Positions 1 to 9,555 of a stretch of DNA of 64,000 nt are shown here, one piece after another. The stretch spans positions 173,603 to 237,602 of the forward strand of contig CAWJES010000013.1 in NCBI GenBank assembly GCA_963841965.1, read 5' to 3'. Position numbers and translations under genes: made by a program. The notes below the pieces were generated by a model. That model made no database searches and was not told the DNA's origin. It saw only the letters and a program-made list of their open reading frames with translations. Source of the stretch: Palsa-459 sp963841965 (GTDB taxonomy: Bacteria; Actinomycetota; Acidimicrobiia; Acidimicrobiales; RAAP-2). How positions within the stretch are numbered: the first letter of the stretch is position 1; each line of letters begins with the position of its first letter.

Positions 1-640
1 GGTTGCACACGAGCGCCTGGAGGGGCGCACCCTCGACGAACGCGGGCGGCGGCACGAAGGCGACGATGGTCTCGAACAGCTCGGTGAGGTCCTTCGCCTT
101 CTCCGTCGGGTCCGTCGACGCCCATCCCTCGCGGGAGCTGGCGTAGAGGACGGGGAAGGAGATCTGGTGCTCGTCCGCGTCGAGGTCCAAGAACAGCTCC
201 TCGATCTCGTGGATGACCTCGGCGGGCCTCGCGTCGGGCCGGTCGACCTTGTTCACGACGACGATGACCGGGAGGCGCTTCTCCAGGGTCTTGCGCAGCA
301 CGAACCGGGTCTGGGGCAGCGGACCCTCGGCGGCGTCCACGAGCAGCAGCACGCCGTCGACCATGGCGAGGCCGCGCTCGACCTCGCCCCCGAAGTCGGC
401 GTGGCCGGGGGTGTCGATGATGTTGATCGTCGTGTGCTCCCAGACGATCGCCGTGTTCTTCGCGAGGATCGTGATGCCCTTCTCGCGCTCGAGGTCGCCC
501 GAGTCCATGACGCGGTCGGTCAGCTCCTCGTGGGCGCTGAACGCCCCGGTCTGGCGCAGCATGGCGTCGACCAGGGTTGTCTTGCCGTGGTCGACGTGGG
601 CGATGATCGCGATGTTTCGGAGATGGAGTCTGGGGTGCAT
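1..640 (-). CDS. typA: GTP-binding protein TypA/BipA, N-terminal part (runs off the left edge)
   Basis: Translational GTPase of the TypA/BipA family, a ribosome-associated relative of EF-G. About 213 N-terminal residues are present and the rest lies beyond the window. Translated from ATG at 640, the G domain shows the P-loop HVDHGKTT near residues 15-22, the switch I region EREKGITI, the G3 motif DTPGHADF and the G4 motif NKVD. The long forward-strand open frames over this stretch are antisense shadows. An AGGGG Shine-Dalgarno sequence sits just upstream of the ATG. The preceding gene ends 13 bp upstream, so typA is probably last or near-last in a small operon. Confidence 0.95.
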   Translation of the reverse strand, partial: MHPRLHLRNIAIIAHVDHGKTTLVDAMLRQTGAFSAHEELTDRVMDSGDLEREKGITILAKNTAIVWEHTTINIIDTPGHADFGGEVERGLAMVDGVLLLVDAAEGPLPQTRFVLRKTLEKRLPVIVVVNKVDRPDARPAEVIHEIEELFLDLDADEHQISFPVLYASSREGWASTDPTEKAKDLTELFETIVAFVPPPAFVEGAPLQALVCN

Positions 641-653
641 GGGCCCCTAAAGG

Positions 654-1526
654 CTAGGCGTTGAATCGCATCACGCGGCCTCGGGCACCGAATCGAGCGT
701 CTGGAGGGGCCGTGCGAGCCGCTCGGCGGCGACGAGCACACTCGCGAGCTGCAGCTCGTGCGACGTCTCCATCGAACGCGACGACGAGGGTCACACCGGC
801 GTCGGGCCAGACCCCGACGACCCGTGCGGGCAGGGGTCGCTCGGGTGCCGACAGCGCATCGACCAGCCCGTCGAGTGCGAGACCCTCCACGGCGCGGGGT
901 CCGGGCAGCCCGTCGCGCAGGCGCAGCAGGGAGAGCCTGCAGTCGGCTCCCGACGGCGCGCCGACCGCCGCATCGCGGCGACCGTGGAGCGTGACGGGAG
1001 CGCCGGGAACCTCGAACCACGCATCGGGGATGCCCACGGCGACGGAACCGAGGGGACTCGACGTCTCGACGCATCCGAGCAGCGAGGTCGCCCATCCTGC
1101 GGCCTCGAGCGCGCAGAGCGACCGGACGACCTCGGGAGCGCTGGCGAGCCAAAGGGCGAGGCCGCCGGGGCGCGTCCCGGGCCGGACGCTCCGGGTGGCC
1201 AGCCGGTCGACCTCGCTCGCTGCGGCGGTGAGGGGATCGCCGGCGACGCCGGACGCGACGGCACGGGCTGCCGGTGTGCCGAGGACCCGTCGTGCGGCCC
1301 GGGCGTTCCAGAGGAACGGGCCGGTGAACGACGGGGCGCCCTTCTCGACGACGTACCCGTCGACCCGGTGCCGCGGGCCCCCTCGCCTCGGGAGGATCGC
1401 ACGCAGCCGGGTCGAGAGGGCGACGCGAAGGCGAGCGTCGAGCACCTCGGCCGGAGGCGACGGCTCCCGCAGGATCGCGGCGACCTCTCCCGCTGAGGCG
1501 TTGCGCAGATGGACGGCGCTCGTCAT
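654..1526 (-). CDS. Hypothetical protein, 290 aa
   Basis: I do not recognise a family. The start is fixed by a 4-bp ATGA overlap: the stop TGA of the upstream gene (1523-1525) overlaps the ATG at 1526, which implies translational coupling. The C-terminus is very arginine- and alanine-rich. No signal peptide, membrane segment or clear catalytic motif is visible. It sits between a possible nuclease-fold protein and typA, all on the minus strand and tightly spaced. The antisense strand is also open over much of its length, as expected at this base composition. Confidence 0.7.
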   Translation of the reverse strand: MTSAVHLRNASAGEVAAILREPSPPAEVLDARLRVALSTRLRAILPRRGGPRHRVDGYVVEKGAPSFTGPFLWNARAARRVLGTPAARAVASGVAGDPLTAAASEVDRLATRSVRPGTRPGGLALWLASAPEVVRSLCALEAAGWATSLLGCVETSSPLGSVAVGIPDAWFEVPGAPVTLHGRRDAAVGAPSGADCRLSLLRLRDGLPGPRAVEGLALDGLVDALSAPERPLPARVVGVWPDAGVTLVVAFDGDVARAAARECARRRRAARTAPPDARFGARGRVMRFNA

Positions 1527-2311
1527 CGCCCGCCGCATTCCGACACCGCTTGCAGCACATCGCCGACCGCCGCTGCGAGCAGGGTGGGGGTGACGTCGTG
1601 GACCACGAAGGCGCCGTCGGCGGTCGACATCGCGGCCACCCGCAGGGGCGTCTCGCCGGTCCGCAGCGTCTCGAGCAGCGCGAGGTACGCGAGGACGCGC
1701 TCGTGCCGTGCTTCGAGCACCGACGTCGTGACCTCGATCAGGCAGACGTTCGCCCGCTCCCCGCCGGATGCTCCGAGTGCCACGTCGACGATGCCGCGCA
1801 GCTGGACACCGCCGCCGGCGAGCGGGATGGCCTGTCGGACACCGCAGCGCGGCATCCACCTCGGCGACACGCGGGGGAAGCGATCGGCGAGCACGGATGC
1901 GTGCGCCAGGACCTCGGCGTGCAGGCGGGCGTGGTCGTCGGGATCGAGGTCGCACAGCATGGTCACGAGGTCGTCATCCCTGCCGGACGCCTCGAGCGCG
2001 CACGCGGCGTCGTCGAACGGGTCCGAGGGCTCGACGCCCGCGACATGCAGCCGGACCAGCTGAGCCACGAGCGATCCGCGCAGGAGCGCGGTCGCCCCAC
2101 CACGCGGCGCCGAGCCCGCGATCGAGCTGGTCGAGAGGCGCACTGACCCGGCTGACGGCGCTCCGAGGGCGGCGAAGACACCGTCCTCGAGCCACGCCCG
2201 GAGTCCCGACGCGATCCCCCGGTCGACTGCCGGACGCAGGGCCGGCGTCCCGCGCAGCGCCCCAAGCAGGTCGCCCTCGGACGTCGGGAGGGGGGTCTGG
2301 AGCAGTGCCAC
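1523..2311 (-). CDS. Hypothetical protein, possibly PD-(D/E)XK nuclease-like
   Basis: About 262 aa if translation begins at GTG 2311. An in-frame extension runs further upstream, but it would overlap the small forward gene at 2358. The C-terminal half has a strand pattern GIVDVALG, then CLIEVTTS, then a helix with YLALLETL. This recalls the D...E-x-x core of RecB/Cas4-like PD-(D/E)XK enzymes, although the usual lysine is not seen, so the assignment is weak. It overlaps the next gene by ATGA and heads the small operon ending in typA. The start codon is uncertain. Confidence 0.6.
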   Translation of the reverse strand: MALLQTPLPTSEGDLLGALRGTPALRPAVDRGIASGLRAWLEDGVFAALGAPSAGSVRLSTSSIAGSAPRGGATALLRGSLVAQLVRLHVAGVEPSDPFDDAACALEASGRDDDLVTMLCDLDPDDHARLHAEVLAHASVLADRFPRVSPRWMPRCGVRQAIPLAGGGVQLRGIVDVALGASGGERANVCLIEVTTSVLEARHERVLAYLALLETLRTGETPLRVAAMSTADGAFVVHDVTPTLLAAAVGDVLQAVSECGGR

Positions 2312-2357
2312 GAGGTGAGTGTGGAGTCCCGCTGTGACAGTCGCGTAGGTTGCATCC

Positions 2358-2495
2358 GTGCTCGCGTCGGCATTCGCTGTCGTCTTCTCGATCTTCCTCG
2401 TGGCCCTCGCGGTCCTGTGCGTCGCGGTCATCGTCTGGGCGGTGCGACGGGACCGGTCGAACTGGCGCGACTGGCACAGCCGCCGGGGCGAATGA
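2358..2495 (+). CDS. Small single-pass membrane protein, 45 aa
   Basis: A GTG-started ORF of 46 codons including TGA. One hydrophobic segment (residues about 4-28, rich in V, A, L, F) is followed by a basic tail RRDRSNWRDWHSRRGE. The start lies 46 bp from the divergent gene on the minus strand, and the stop lies 25 bp before lhr, so it fills the gap exactly. This is the typical layout of an actinobacterial small membrane protein. Function unknown. The alternative is that the upstream minus gene starts further upstream and covers this region. Confidence 0.55.
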   Translation: MLASAFAVVFSIFLVALAVLCVAVIVWAVRRDRSNWRDWHSRRGE

Positions 2496-2520
2496 GACAC
2501 GTCTCTGCTGAAATGGGGCG

Positions 2521-5500
2521 ATGGTCCGCGAGCTCCAGCCGTCCCTGCTGACCGGGACCGCACCCGGTGGAACCGGACCGCTTGGCGTGTTTCACCCCGC
2601 TGTCGCCGCGTGGTTCGCCGACCGGTTCCCCGACGGTCCGACGGAGCCGCAGCGCGAGGCGTGGCCAGCGATCGCAACGGGTCGCGACGTGCTGGTCGCG
2701 GCGCCCACCGGCTCGGGCAAGACGCTCACCGGCTTTCTGGTCGCGATCTCGAAGGCGTGGGAGGCGCACGACGGGGGCGAGCTCGCGGCGTCCGGTCCCC
2801 GTGTCGTCTACGTCTCCCCGTTGCGCGCGCTCGCGGCCGACGTGTCCGAGAACCTCGAGCGGCCCCTCGCGGGCATCGAGGCTGCCGCAGCATCACTGGG
2901 GCTCGACGGCCCTTCGCTCACGATCGGGCTGCGGACAGGGGACTCGACGCCGGCCGAGCGCGCCGCGCTGAAGCGCAAGCCACCCGACCTCCTCGTCACG
3001 ACGCCCGAGTCGCTGTACCTCCTGCTGACGTCGGTGTCGGGGCGCTCGATGCTGCGGTCCTGCGAGACCGTGATCATCGACGAGATCCACGCGGTGTGCA
3101 GGGACAAGCGCGGCAGCCACCTCTCGCTGTCGCTCGAGCGCCTCGACCGCCTCGTCAGCGACCAGGGCCGCCGCCTCCAGCGCATCGGGCTCTCTGCGAC
3201 CCAGCGCCCCATCGAGACGGTCGCGGGCATGCTGAGCGGCGCGGCGCAAGGCCGAGAAGGGGCGATCATCGTCGACTGCTCCGGTCCGCGGACGTTCGAC
3301 CTCGCCATCGAGCTGCCCTCGTCGGAGCTCGAGACCGCCGCGTCGACCCAGCAGATGGGCGAGATCCTCGATCGGATCGCCGAGCACGTGACGGCGCACC
3401 ACACGACGCTCGTCTTCGTCAACACCAGGCGGATGGCGGAACGCGTCGCCCATCAGCTCGCCGAGCGACTCTCGCCGGACGACCTCGGCGTCGACGACAC
3501 CAACCTTGTGGTCGCCGCGCACCACGGGAGCCTCTCGACGGCACGGAGGCGACAGGTCGAGGCGCGGCTCCGCGCGGGCGACCTCCGCGCCCTCGTTGCG
3601 ACCGCGTCGCTGGAGCTGGGCATCGACGTCGGGCCGGTGGAGCTGGTCTGCCAGATCGGCTCGCCCCGCTCGATCGCGACGTTCCTGCAGCGCGTCGGGC
3701 GCGCCAACCACCAGGTGGGCGGCACCCCCAAGGGGCGATTGTTCCCCCTCAACCGTGACGAGCTCGTGGAGTGCACGGCCCTCCTCGTCGGCGTGCGCGA
3801 GGGGGACCTCGACCGGCTCCATCCCCACGTCGCGCCGCTCGACATCCTCGTCCAGCAGCTGGTGGCCGAGGTCGCCGCCCGCGGGGAGATGCAGCTCGAC
3901 GACCTGTTCGCCATGATGACGGGGGCGACGCCCTACGCGTCGATCACGCGCGAGCGGTTCGACGAGGCGCTCGTGCTCGCGAGCAACGGCATCGTCACGG
4001 GGCGGGGCCGGCGCGGCGCCCACCTGCACCTCGACACGATCAACGGCGTGGTGCGCCCGCGTCGTGGCGCGGGGCTCGCCGCGCTCCTCGGCGCCGGAGC
4101 GATCCCCGAGCTCGGGGAGTACCGGGTCGTGCTCGATCCCGACAACCTGACCGTGGGCTCGGTCCACGAGGACTTCGCCATCGAGGCGGCGGTCGGCGAC
4201 ATCTTCCTGCTCGGCACGCATCCCTGGCGGGTCCTCAAGGTCGAGACGGGCACCGTCCGCGTGGCTGATGCGAGCGGCCTCCCCCCGACGACGCCGTTCT
4301 GGCTCGGCGAGGCCCCTGCGCGCACGGTCGAGCTGTCAGAGCAGGTCTCCGCGCTGCGAGAGACGGTCGAGGAGCGCCTCGTTGCCGGCGACGCGGACGG
4401 CGCGCGCGCCGCGGTCGTCCGCAGGTCCGGCGTCGACGCGGCGGTGGCGGCCCACGTCGTCGCGTACCTGGAGGCCGCGCGGCTCGCCCTCGGCACGCTC
4501 CCGACATCGCACCGCCTCATCGTCGAGCGCTTCTACGACGAGGCGGAGGCGGCCCAGCTGGTGGTGCACTCCCCGTGGGGCGGGCGCATCAACCGCGCGC
4601 TCGGGCTCGCCCTGCGCAAGCGGTTCTGCGTCACGTTCGACTTCGAGCTGCAGGCGGCTGCGAACGACGATGCGGTGACCATCGCGCTCGGTCCGCACCA
4701 CTCGTTCCCCCTGAGCGACGTCGTGAAGCTCGTCCCGCCCGCGAGGGCGCGCGAGATCCTCACCCAGGCGGTCCTCCCGCTCCCGATGCTCGCGGCGAGG
4801 TGGCGCTGGAACGTCGCGCGGGCGCTCGTCATGCCGCGGGCGACGACGCGCGGTCGCCGTCCGATCCACCTGCAGCGCATGGAGGCCGACGATCTGCTCG
4901 CGGCGACCTGGCCCTCGCTCGCCGCCTGCCAGGAGAACGCGCCCGCCGGTCCGATCGAGATCCCCGATCATCCCCTCGTTCGCCAGACCGTCGACGACGT
5001 GCTGTTCGAGCCGCTCGACATCCTCGGCCTGGTCGAGGTGCTGCGCGGCATCGAGTCCGGAGCGATCGAGGTCCTGTTCGTGGAGTCCGCGGAGCCCTCC
5101 CCGCTGGCCCACGGGATCCTGAACGGCGCGCCGTGGACGTTCCTCGACGATGCCCCGCTCGAGGAACGCCGCAGCCGCGCAGTGCCGATGACCCGGGGGC
5201 TCGGGGCGATCGGGTCCGACGGACTTCCCACAGGACCCGTCGCGTCCGACCCGCTCGACGAGCAGGTGGTCGCCGAGGTGGTCGCGACCGCCGCCCCTCG
5301 CGTGCGCTCGGCCGACGAGCTGCACGAGCTCGTGAGCGACCTCGTCGTGGTGCGTCCGACCGCGTCGTGGCGGCACTTCGCTGCAGAGCTCTCGGCAACG
5401 AACCGGCTCGTCGAGCTCGACGGTGCCTGGGTGGCGGTCGAGCGCGCGCACGCCGCCCAGGCGATCGGCCTCGACGACGAGATCGCCGCCGACTGCGTGC

Positions 5501-6807
5501 GCGGCCACCTGCAGCACGCCGGTCCCGTGCTGCTCGAGGACCTCGTCGCCGACGCGCCACTCGCGTGCGGGACGCTGCGCGGCGCACCGATCCCGCTGCC
5601 GCGGGCACGCACGGCGATGGCGCGGCTCGAGGCTGAGGGGTTCGCGATCGCCCTGCCCGACGGGCGGTGGTGCGCGCGCAACCTGCTCGTGCGGTGCCAC
5701 GGGCTCGCGCGCCAGCGCCGCCGCCGCCGGGTGGAGCCGGTCGGACTGACCGACTACATGGACTTCCTGTGCGAGTGGCAGCGCGTCTCGCCCGACCACC
5801 GCTACGAGGGCAGGGCCGGTCTGCTCGCCGCCATCGAGCAGCTGCAGGGGATCGAGCTCGCGGCAGGCGACTGGGAGGCGCACGTGCTGCCCGCGCGCGT
5901 CTCCTCCTACGACCCGACGTGGCTCGACGAGCTCTGCCTCTCGGGCGAGGTGGCGTGGGCCAGGCTCACGCCGAGGCCCGACGACGGGGGCGACCACCGC
6001 GGCTCGACGACGCCGTCCGCTGCGACCCCGCTCGCGCTCGTGCTGCGCGACGACCTCGGGTGGCTGCTTCGCGCGGTGCGGCTCGGCGATCCGCCCCAGC
6101 GACCCGTGCACGGTGCCTCGGGCGACCTGCTCGACGCGCTCGAGGGGCGTGGCGCCCAGTTCCGAGCGGAGCTCGCGGCCGCGACCGGCCGGCTCCCCGC
6201 GGAGGTGGACGAGGGCCTCTGGGACCTCGTCGCGAGGGGGATCGCGACCGCGGACGCCTTCAGCGCCGTCCGCTCGCTGCTCAGTGCGCGTGCCCGGTTC
6301 CGAGCCCGGCAGCGACGGATGCCGACCGCGCGGCTGGCCCGCGCACCGAGGCGCGCCACAGCGGGGACGGGCGTCGGCGAGGGCCGGTGGAGCGTGCTCG
6401 CGACGGATGCCAGCGATGTCGAGCCGCTCGAGCTCGAGGAGCTCGCCGAGCGGGTCGCCGTGCAGCTGCTCGTGCGCTGGGGCGTCGTCGCCTACGAGCT
6501 GTCTGCGCGCGAGTCGACGCGCGTGCCGTGGCGGCACGTGACGTGGGCGCTGCGCCGGCTCGAGGCGCGCGGCGAGGTGCTCGGGGGCCGGTTCGTCGCC
6601 GGGCTCTCGGGCGAGCAGTACGCGACGCCGGAGGCGGCCCGCATGCTCGCGCTGCGCCGCGACGGCCGGCACGGCAGGCCCGTGACGGTGGCGGGCACCG
6701 ATCCGATCAACCTGACCGGCACCGTGCTCCCGGGCCCGCGCGTCCCGTCCGTGCGGCACCGCCGGATCCTGGTGTCGGAGGGCGACGTCACCGACGCCGC
6801 CGGATAG
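2521..6807 (+). CDS. lhr: ATP-dependent helicase Lhr (large DEAD/DEAH-type)
   Basis: A 1428-residue protein of the Lhr superfamily 2 helicases, which unwind DNA and RNA:DNA duplexes in repair. Visible motifs are the Walker A motif APTGSGKT at residues 61-68, the Ia-region YVSPLRALAAD, VTTPESLYLLL, the Walker B box IIDEIH near residue 186, motif III SATQRP, and the second RecA domain ending in FLQRVGRANHQ (motif VI). The long C-terminal half with winged-helix and Lhr-specific regions is present, so the length is normal for the family. Many long open frames on other strands across this gene are composition shadows. Confidence 0.95.
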   Translation: MVRELQPSLLTGTAPGGTGPLGVFHPAVAAWFADRFPDGPTEPQREAWPAIATGRDVLVAAPTGSGKTLTGFLVAISKAWEAHDGGELAASGPRVVYVSPLRALAADVSENLERPLAGIEAAAASLGLDGPSLTIGLRTGDSTPAERAALKRKPPDLLVTTPESLYLLLTSVSGRSMLRSCETVIIDEIHAVCRDKRGSHLSLSLERLDRLVSDQGRRLQRIGLSATQRPIETVAGMLSGAAQGREGAIIVDCSGPRTFDLAIELPSSELETAASTQQMGEILDRIAEHVTAHHTTLVFVNTRRMAERVAHQLAERLSPDDLGVDDTNLVVAAHHGSLSTARRRQVEARLRAGDLRALVATASLELGIDVGPVELVCQIGSPRSIATFLQRVGRANHQVGGTPKGRLFPLNRDELVECTALLVGVREGDLDRLHPHVAPLDILVQQLVAEVAARGEMQLDDLFAMMTGATPYASITRERFDEALVLASNGIVTGRGRRGAHLHLDTINGVVRPRRGAGLAALLGAGAIPELGEYRVVLDPDNLTVGSVHEDFAIEAAVGDIFLLGTHPWRVLKVETGTVRVADASGLPPTTPFWLGEAPARTVELSEQVSALRETVEERLVAGDADGARAAVVRRSGVDAAVAAHVVAYLEAARLALGTLPTSHRLIVERFYDEAEAAQLVVHSPWGGRINRALGLALRKRFCVTFDFELQAAANDDAVTIALGPHHSFPLSDVVKLVPPARAREILTQAVLPLPMLAARWRWNVARALVMPRATTRGRRPIHLQRMEADDLLAATWPSLAACQENAPAGPIEIPDHPLVRQTVDDVLFEPLDILGLVEVLRGIESGAIEVLFVESAEPSPLAHGILNGAPWTFLDDAPLEERRSRAVPMTRGLGAIGSDGLPTGPVASDPLDEQVVAEVVATAAPRVRSADELHELVSDLVVVRPTASWRHFAAELSATNRLVELDGAWVAVERAHAAQAIGLDDEIAADCVRGHLQHAGPVLLEDLVADAPLACGTLRGAPIPLPRARTAMARLEAEGFAIALPDGRWCARNLLVRCHGLARQRRRRRVEPVGLTDYMDFLCEWQRVSPDHRYEGRAGLLAAIEQLQGIELAAGDWEAHVLPARVSSYDPTWLDELCLSGEVAWARLTPRPDDGGDHRGSTTPSAATPLALVLRDDLGWLLRAVRLGDPPQRPVHGASGDLLDALEGRGAQFRAELAAATGRLPAEVDEGLWDLVARGIATADAFSAVRSLLSARARFRARQRRMPTARLARAPRRATAGTGVGEGRWSVLATDASDVEPLELEELAERVAVQLLVRWGVVAYELSARESTRVPWRHVTWALRRLEARGEVLGGRFVAGLSGEQYATPEAARMLALRRDGRHGRPVTVAGTDPINLTGTVLPGPRVPSVRHRRILVSEGDVTDAAG

Positions 6808-6813
6808 CGCCAG

Positions 6814-7239
6814 TCAGGCGTCGCGCTCGGCCTCGAGCTCGCTGACGCGGCGCTCGAGGTCCTCGACCGCCCGCGAGAGGTCCGAGATCGCCCGGTCGAC
6901 GGTGGCGAGCCGGTCCGCGACAGCGGCGTCGACCTTGGTCGAGAGCAGCGCGTCCACGTGCGTCTCGACCTGCTCGCGAAGGCGCGAATCGATGGACTCG
7001 ACCATCGGCGCGGTCAGCTGGCGGAAGATCCCCTTCAGGTCGACGCGGTCCGCGTCATCGTCGTTCGCGTCGGTGCCGGACTTCCCCGCACCGGCGCTCC
7101 CCGCACCGGTGCGCGAGCCGGAGCCCTCGGCATCGGCCTCGGGTCCGGCATCGCCCGGGCGGGCGGCGCCGGATTCGTCCGCCGCTGCGTCCCCGGCATC
7201 GTCGTCGAGGTCGTGCTCGCTGTCGCGCTCGTCGGTCAC
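6814..7239 (-). CDS. Acidic, coiled-coil hypothetical protein, 141 aa
   Basis: Starts at GTG 7239. The N-terminal half (residues 1-65) is low-complexity, rich in D, E, A and G, and probably disordered. Residues about 70-140 form a heptad-like amphipathic helix ending in SDLSRAVEDLERRVSELEAERD, a likely coiled coil. There is no signal peptide. It is convergent with lhr, with stops only 6 bp apart. This layout is common for small actinobacterial accessory proteins, but the family and role are unknown. Confidence 0.75.
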   Translation of the reverse strand: MTDERDSEHDLDDDAGDAAADESGAARPGDAGPEADAEGSGSRTGAGSAGAGKSGTDANDDDADRVDLKGIFRQLTAPMVESIDSRLREQVETHVDALLSTKVDAAVADRLATVDRAISDLSRAVEDLERRVSELEAERDA

Positions 7240-7282
7240 GGCGCGAACCTATCCCAGGCGAGCGCAGCCGGCCACGCGACGG

Positions 7283-9469
7283 CTACGGGGTCGCGCCCGG
7301 CGGGCAGTAGGTGCCCGCGGGGGTCTGGACCGTGTTGTAGGCGCCGTTCCACGGCGCGCCCGCGAGCAGCAGGCGCTCGTTGTTCACCTGGGCGCACGTG
7401 GGGTTGAACGTGTTGTACATGACGTAGCCGCGGATGTTGCTCCCGAAGGCCGAGCGCGTGGGCACGACGAGCTGCTTCACGCCGTTGACGACGTTCTGCG
7501 CGAAGGCGCCGGCGATGAATGTGGGCAGCGCCTGGCCCGAGAGTCGATAGGTCTCGTACTCGTACTGGTTCGCGTAGAGGCCGGCCTTGAGGGTCGGGTC
7601 GACCGACGCGATGCCGTCGTGCCACCCCTCGAGGATCGAGTACCAGTCGAGGACCGAGCGGTCGAGCTTCGCTGCCGGCGCGGTCGGGCCCCAGAGCCCG
7701 GAGTGGTTGTCGGGGTAGCCCTCGGGGTCGAAGATCACCCAGTCGGGCTTGAGGCCGAGGCCCGCGGCGCGGTAGGTGTCGATCTCGGTCGCCACGGCGG
7801 CGCCGGCGAGGAAGCCGTGGTCGTAGTACGTCTTCTGCGTGACCGGTCCCTTCTCCGCACCGCATGCGGATGACGGGGTCGTCCCCGGCCCGCTGACCGT
7901 CCAGAAGCTGAGCCACGTCGTGCGCACGTGGGTCGACTGGATCGTCTGGCCGACGTACTCGTCGGGCGGGTCGGTCTTGGAGAGCGTCGACGACGACGTC
8001 CACGGCGAGCACTGCGTGCCGATGCCGCCGGTCACCCCGAGGACGTGCCACCCGTCCTTCACGGCCTGTGCCCACTTGTTCGACGGGATCGCGTAGACGC
8101 CGGTGCCCTCGGGAGCCGGCACCGAGAGCCCGGCCGCGAAGACGGAGAGGACGCCGCCGGAGGACAGGATCGACGGGCTTCCCGACACCGTCCGCGTCGG
8201 ACCCGTGCCGGTGATCGAGACGTCGGTCGCCGTCCATGCGACCTTGGCCGCGGAGCTGGACCACTCGAACAGGTCGCCCCATGACGCCGCGGCCGCCGCA
8301 ACGGTCACCGTGGTGCCCGAGACCGCGATCGACGGCGTGCCGGTGATCGCGGGGGAACCGGCCACCGCGGCGGTCAGGTCGGTCACCTTCCACGAGTCGG
8401 CGACGACGGTCTGCGGTGGCGCCGGCGGCGACGTGGTCGTCGTGGTGGTCACGGTCGAGACCGTCTCGGTCTCGGCGTACTGCACGAGGTCGCCGTTCGC
8501 GGCCTCGGAGGCGAGGATGACCTGGCCCCCGACGATGCCGGCCGCGAGGCCCCCCGCGGTCGGCCCGATCGCGGCCGGCGCGGTCCTGGTCGCGGACGTC
8601 AGGTCCGACGCCGACCAGATCCTGCCCGCCGCGTCGTTCGGGGTGAAGACGATGACGTCGCCGGTGTTGGGCGTGACCTCCTTCGCCGCGACGCGGACCT
8701 CCTTCGCGATCGGGTCGTAGAAGGCGACCGGATCCGTCACGAGCGGGCTTCCCGGCGCGAACTCGGTGAGGTCGTAGCCGTTCCACGTGTTGCCGAACAG
8801 GCCGTCGTTCACGTACTCCATCAGGTGGTCCTGCTTCGTCGCGGCGAACACCTCGATCGTCGATCCGTTGGAGACCACGGTCGGTGTGCCCCACACCGGC
8901 GGTCCGGTGACCCCGGTCAGGTCGGCGATCTGCCAGCGCTCGAGGATGGGGACGCGCACGCCGAGGTGGGTGAAGATCGCGGACGAGGGCGTCCACGTCG
9001 ACTCGATGAGGTGGCCGGACGTCGCCACGGTGAACACCGCGTCGGTCCTGCGCAGCGTGCCGGCCGCGTCGGGAACCGGGATCTCGGCGGGCACGGGCTC
9101 GCCGGCGAGCTTCGGCACGTCGAGCAGCGCGGTCAGGTCGACGTGGTGGAACGCGGCGACCTGGCTCCCGTCCAGCCACACGACACTGCCGGTCGGGTTC
9201 GCGAAGGCGACCTGGGTGCCGCCCGTGGCATCGGCAGCGGCGGCGGGGCTGCCCGTGATGGTGAGCTCCTGGGTCGTCCCCGAGAGCGAGTGCGCGTCCC
9301 ATGGCAGCGGCGGCGCGTTCGTCTCGGCGTACTGCACGAGCGTGAGGCCGGTCGCGGCCGGCGGGCTCGACGTGCCGGCCCCGAGCGCGGGGACACCGGC
9401 AGCGACCAGCACCGTGGCGGCAAGCAGTGCCACGGCAGCGAGCGCCTTGCCTGGTCCTCGTCGTCTCAC
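7283..9469 (-). CDS. Secreted protein with propeller-like repeats and a C-terminal GH25/DUF1906-like glycosidase domain
   Basis: 728 aa from GTG 9469, chosen because GAAGGA lies upstream at normal spacing and a clean signal peptide follows (basic RRRGPGK, then a hydrophobic core ending before GAGTSS). Residues about 40-480 contain units with the recurring pattern W-x3-DLT ... GxP ... V-x-A ... GDL-x-x-Y, shared with three neighbouring secreted proteins. The last 230 or so residues resemble a TIM-barrel glycosidase: WVIFDPEGYP gives the D-x-E acid pair of the GH25/DUF1906 type, followed by an LDWY segment and GLYANQYEY. I infer extracellular cell-wall or glycan hydrolysis. Substrate unknown. 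Confidence 0.75.
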   Translation of the reverse strand: MRRRGPGKALAAVALLAATVLVAAGVPALGAGTSSPPAATGLTLVQYAETNAPPLPWDAHSLSGTTQELTITGSPAAAADATGGTQVAFANPTGSVVWLDGSQVAAFHHVDLTALLDVPKLAGEPVPAEIPVPDAAGTLRRTDAVFTVATSGHLIESTWTPSSAIFTHLGVRVPILERWQIADLTGVTGPPVWGTPTVVSNGSTIEVFAATKQDHLMEYVNDGLFGNTWNGYDLTEFAPGSPLVTDPVAFYDPIAKEVRVAAKEVTPNTGDVIVFTPNDAAGRIWSASDLTSATRTAPAAIGPTAGGLAAGIVGGQVILASEAANGDLVQYAETETVSTVTTTTTTSPPAPPQTVVADSWKVTDLTAAVAGSPAITGTPSIAVSGTTVTVAAAAASWGDLFEWSSSAAKVAWTATDVSITGTGPTRTVSGSPSILSSGGVLSVFAAGLSVPAPEGTGVYAIPSNKWAQAVKDGWHVLGVTGGIGTQCSPWTSSSTLSKTDPPDEYVGQTIQSTHVRTTWLSFWTVSGPGTTPSSACGAEKGPVTQKTYYDHGFLAGAAVATEIDTYRAAGLGLKPDWVIFDPEGYPDNHSGLWGPTAPAAKLDRSVLDWYSILEGWHDGIASVDPTLKAGLYANQYEYETYRLSGQALPTFIAGAFAQNVVNGVKQLVVPTRSAFGSNIRGYVMYNTFNPTCAQVNNERLLLAGAPWNGAYNTVQTPAGTYCPPGATP

Positions 9470-9555
9470 CTGATAGGTCCTTCGTGTGGGCGTCTCGTGC
9501 CCACCGAACCGCTCCGCCACCCCCCACGCTATTGGACGCGGCAGGTTTCGCGGCG

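Noticed and set aside
2567..6845. Several very long open frames on both strands across the helicase gene (up to 807 aa)
   Set aside because: They lie inside lhr, which has all its motifs in one frame; the others are Arg/Ala-rich products of GC-rich codon bias.
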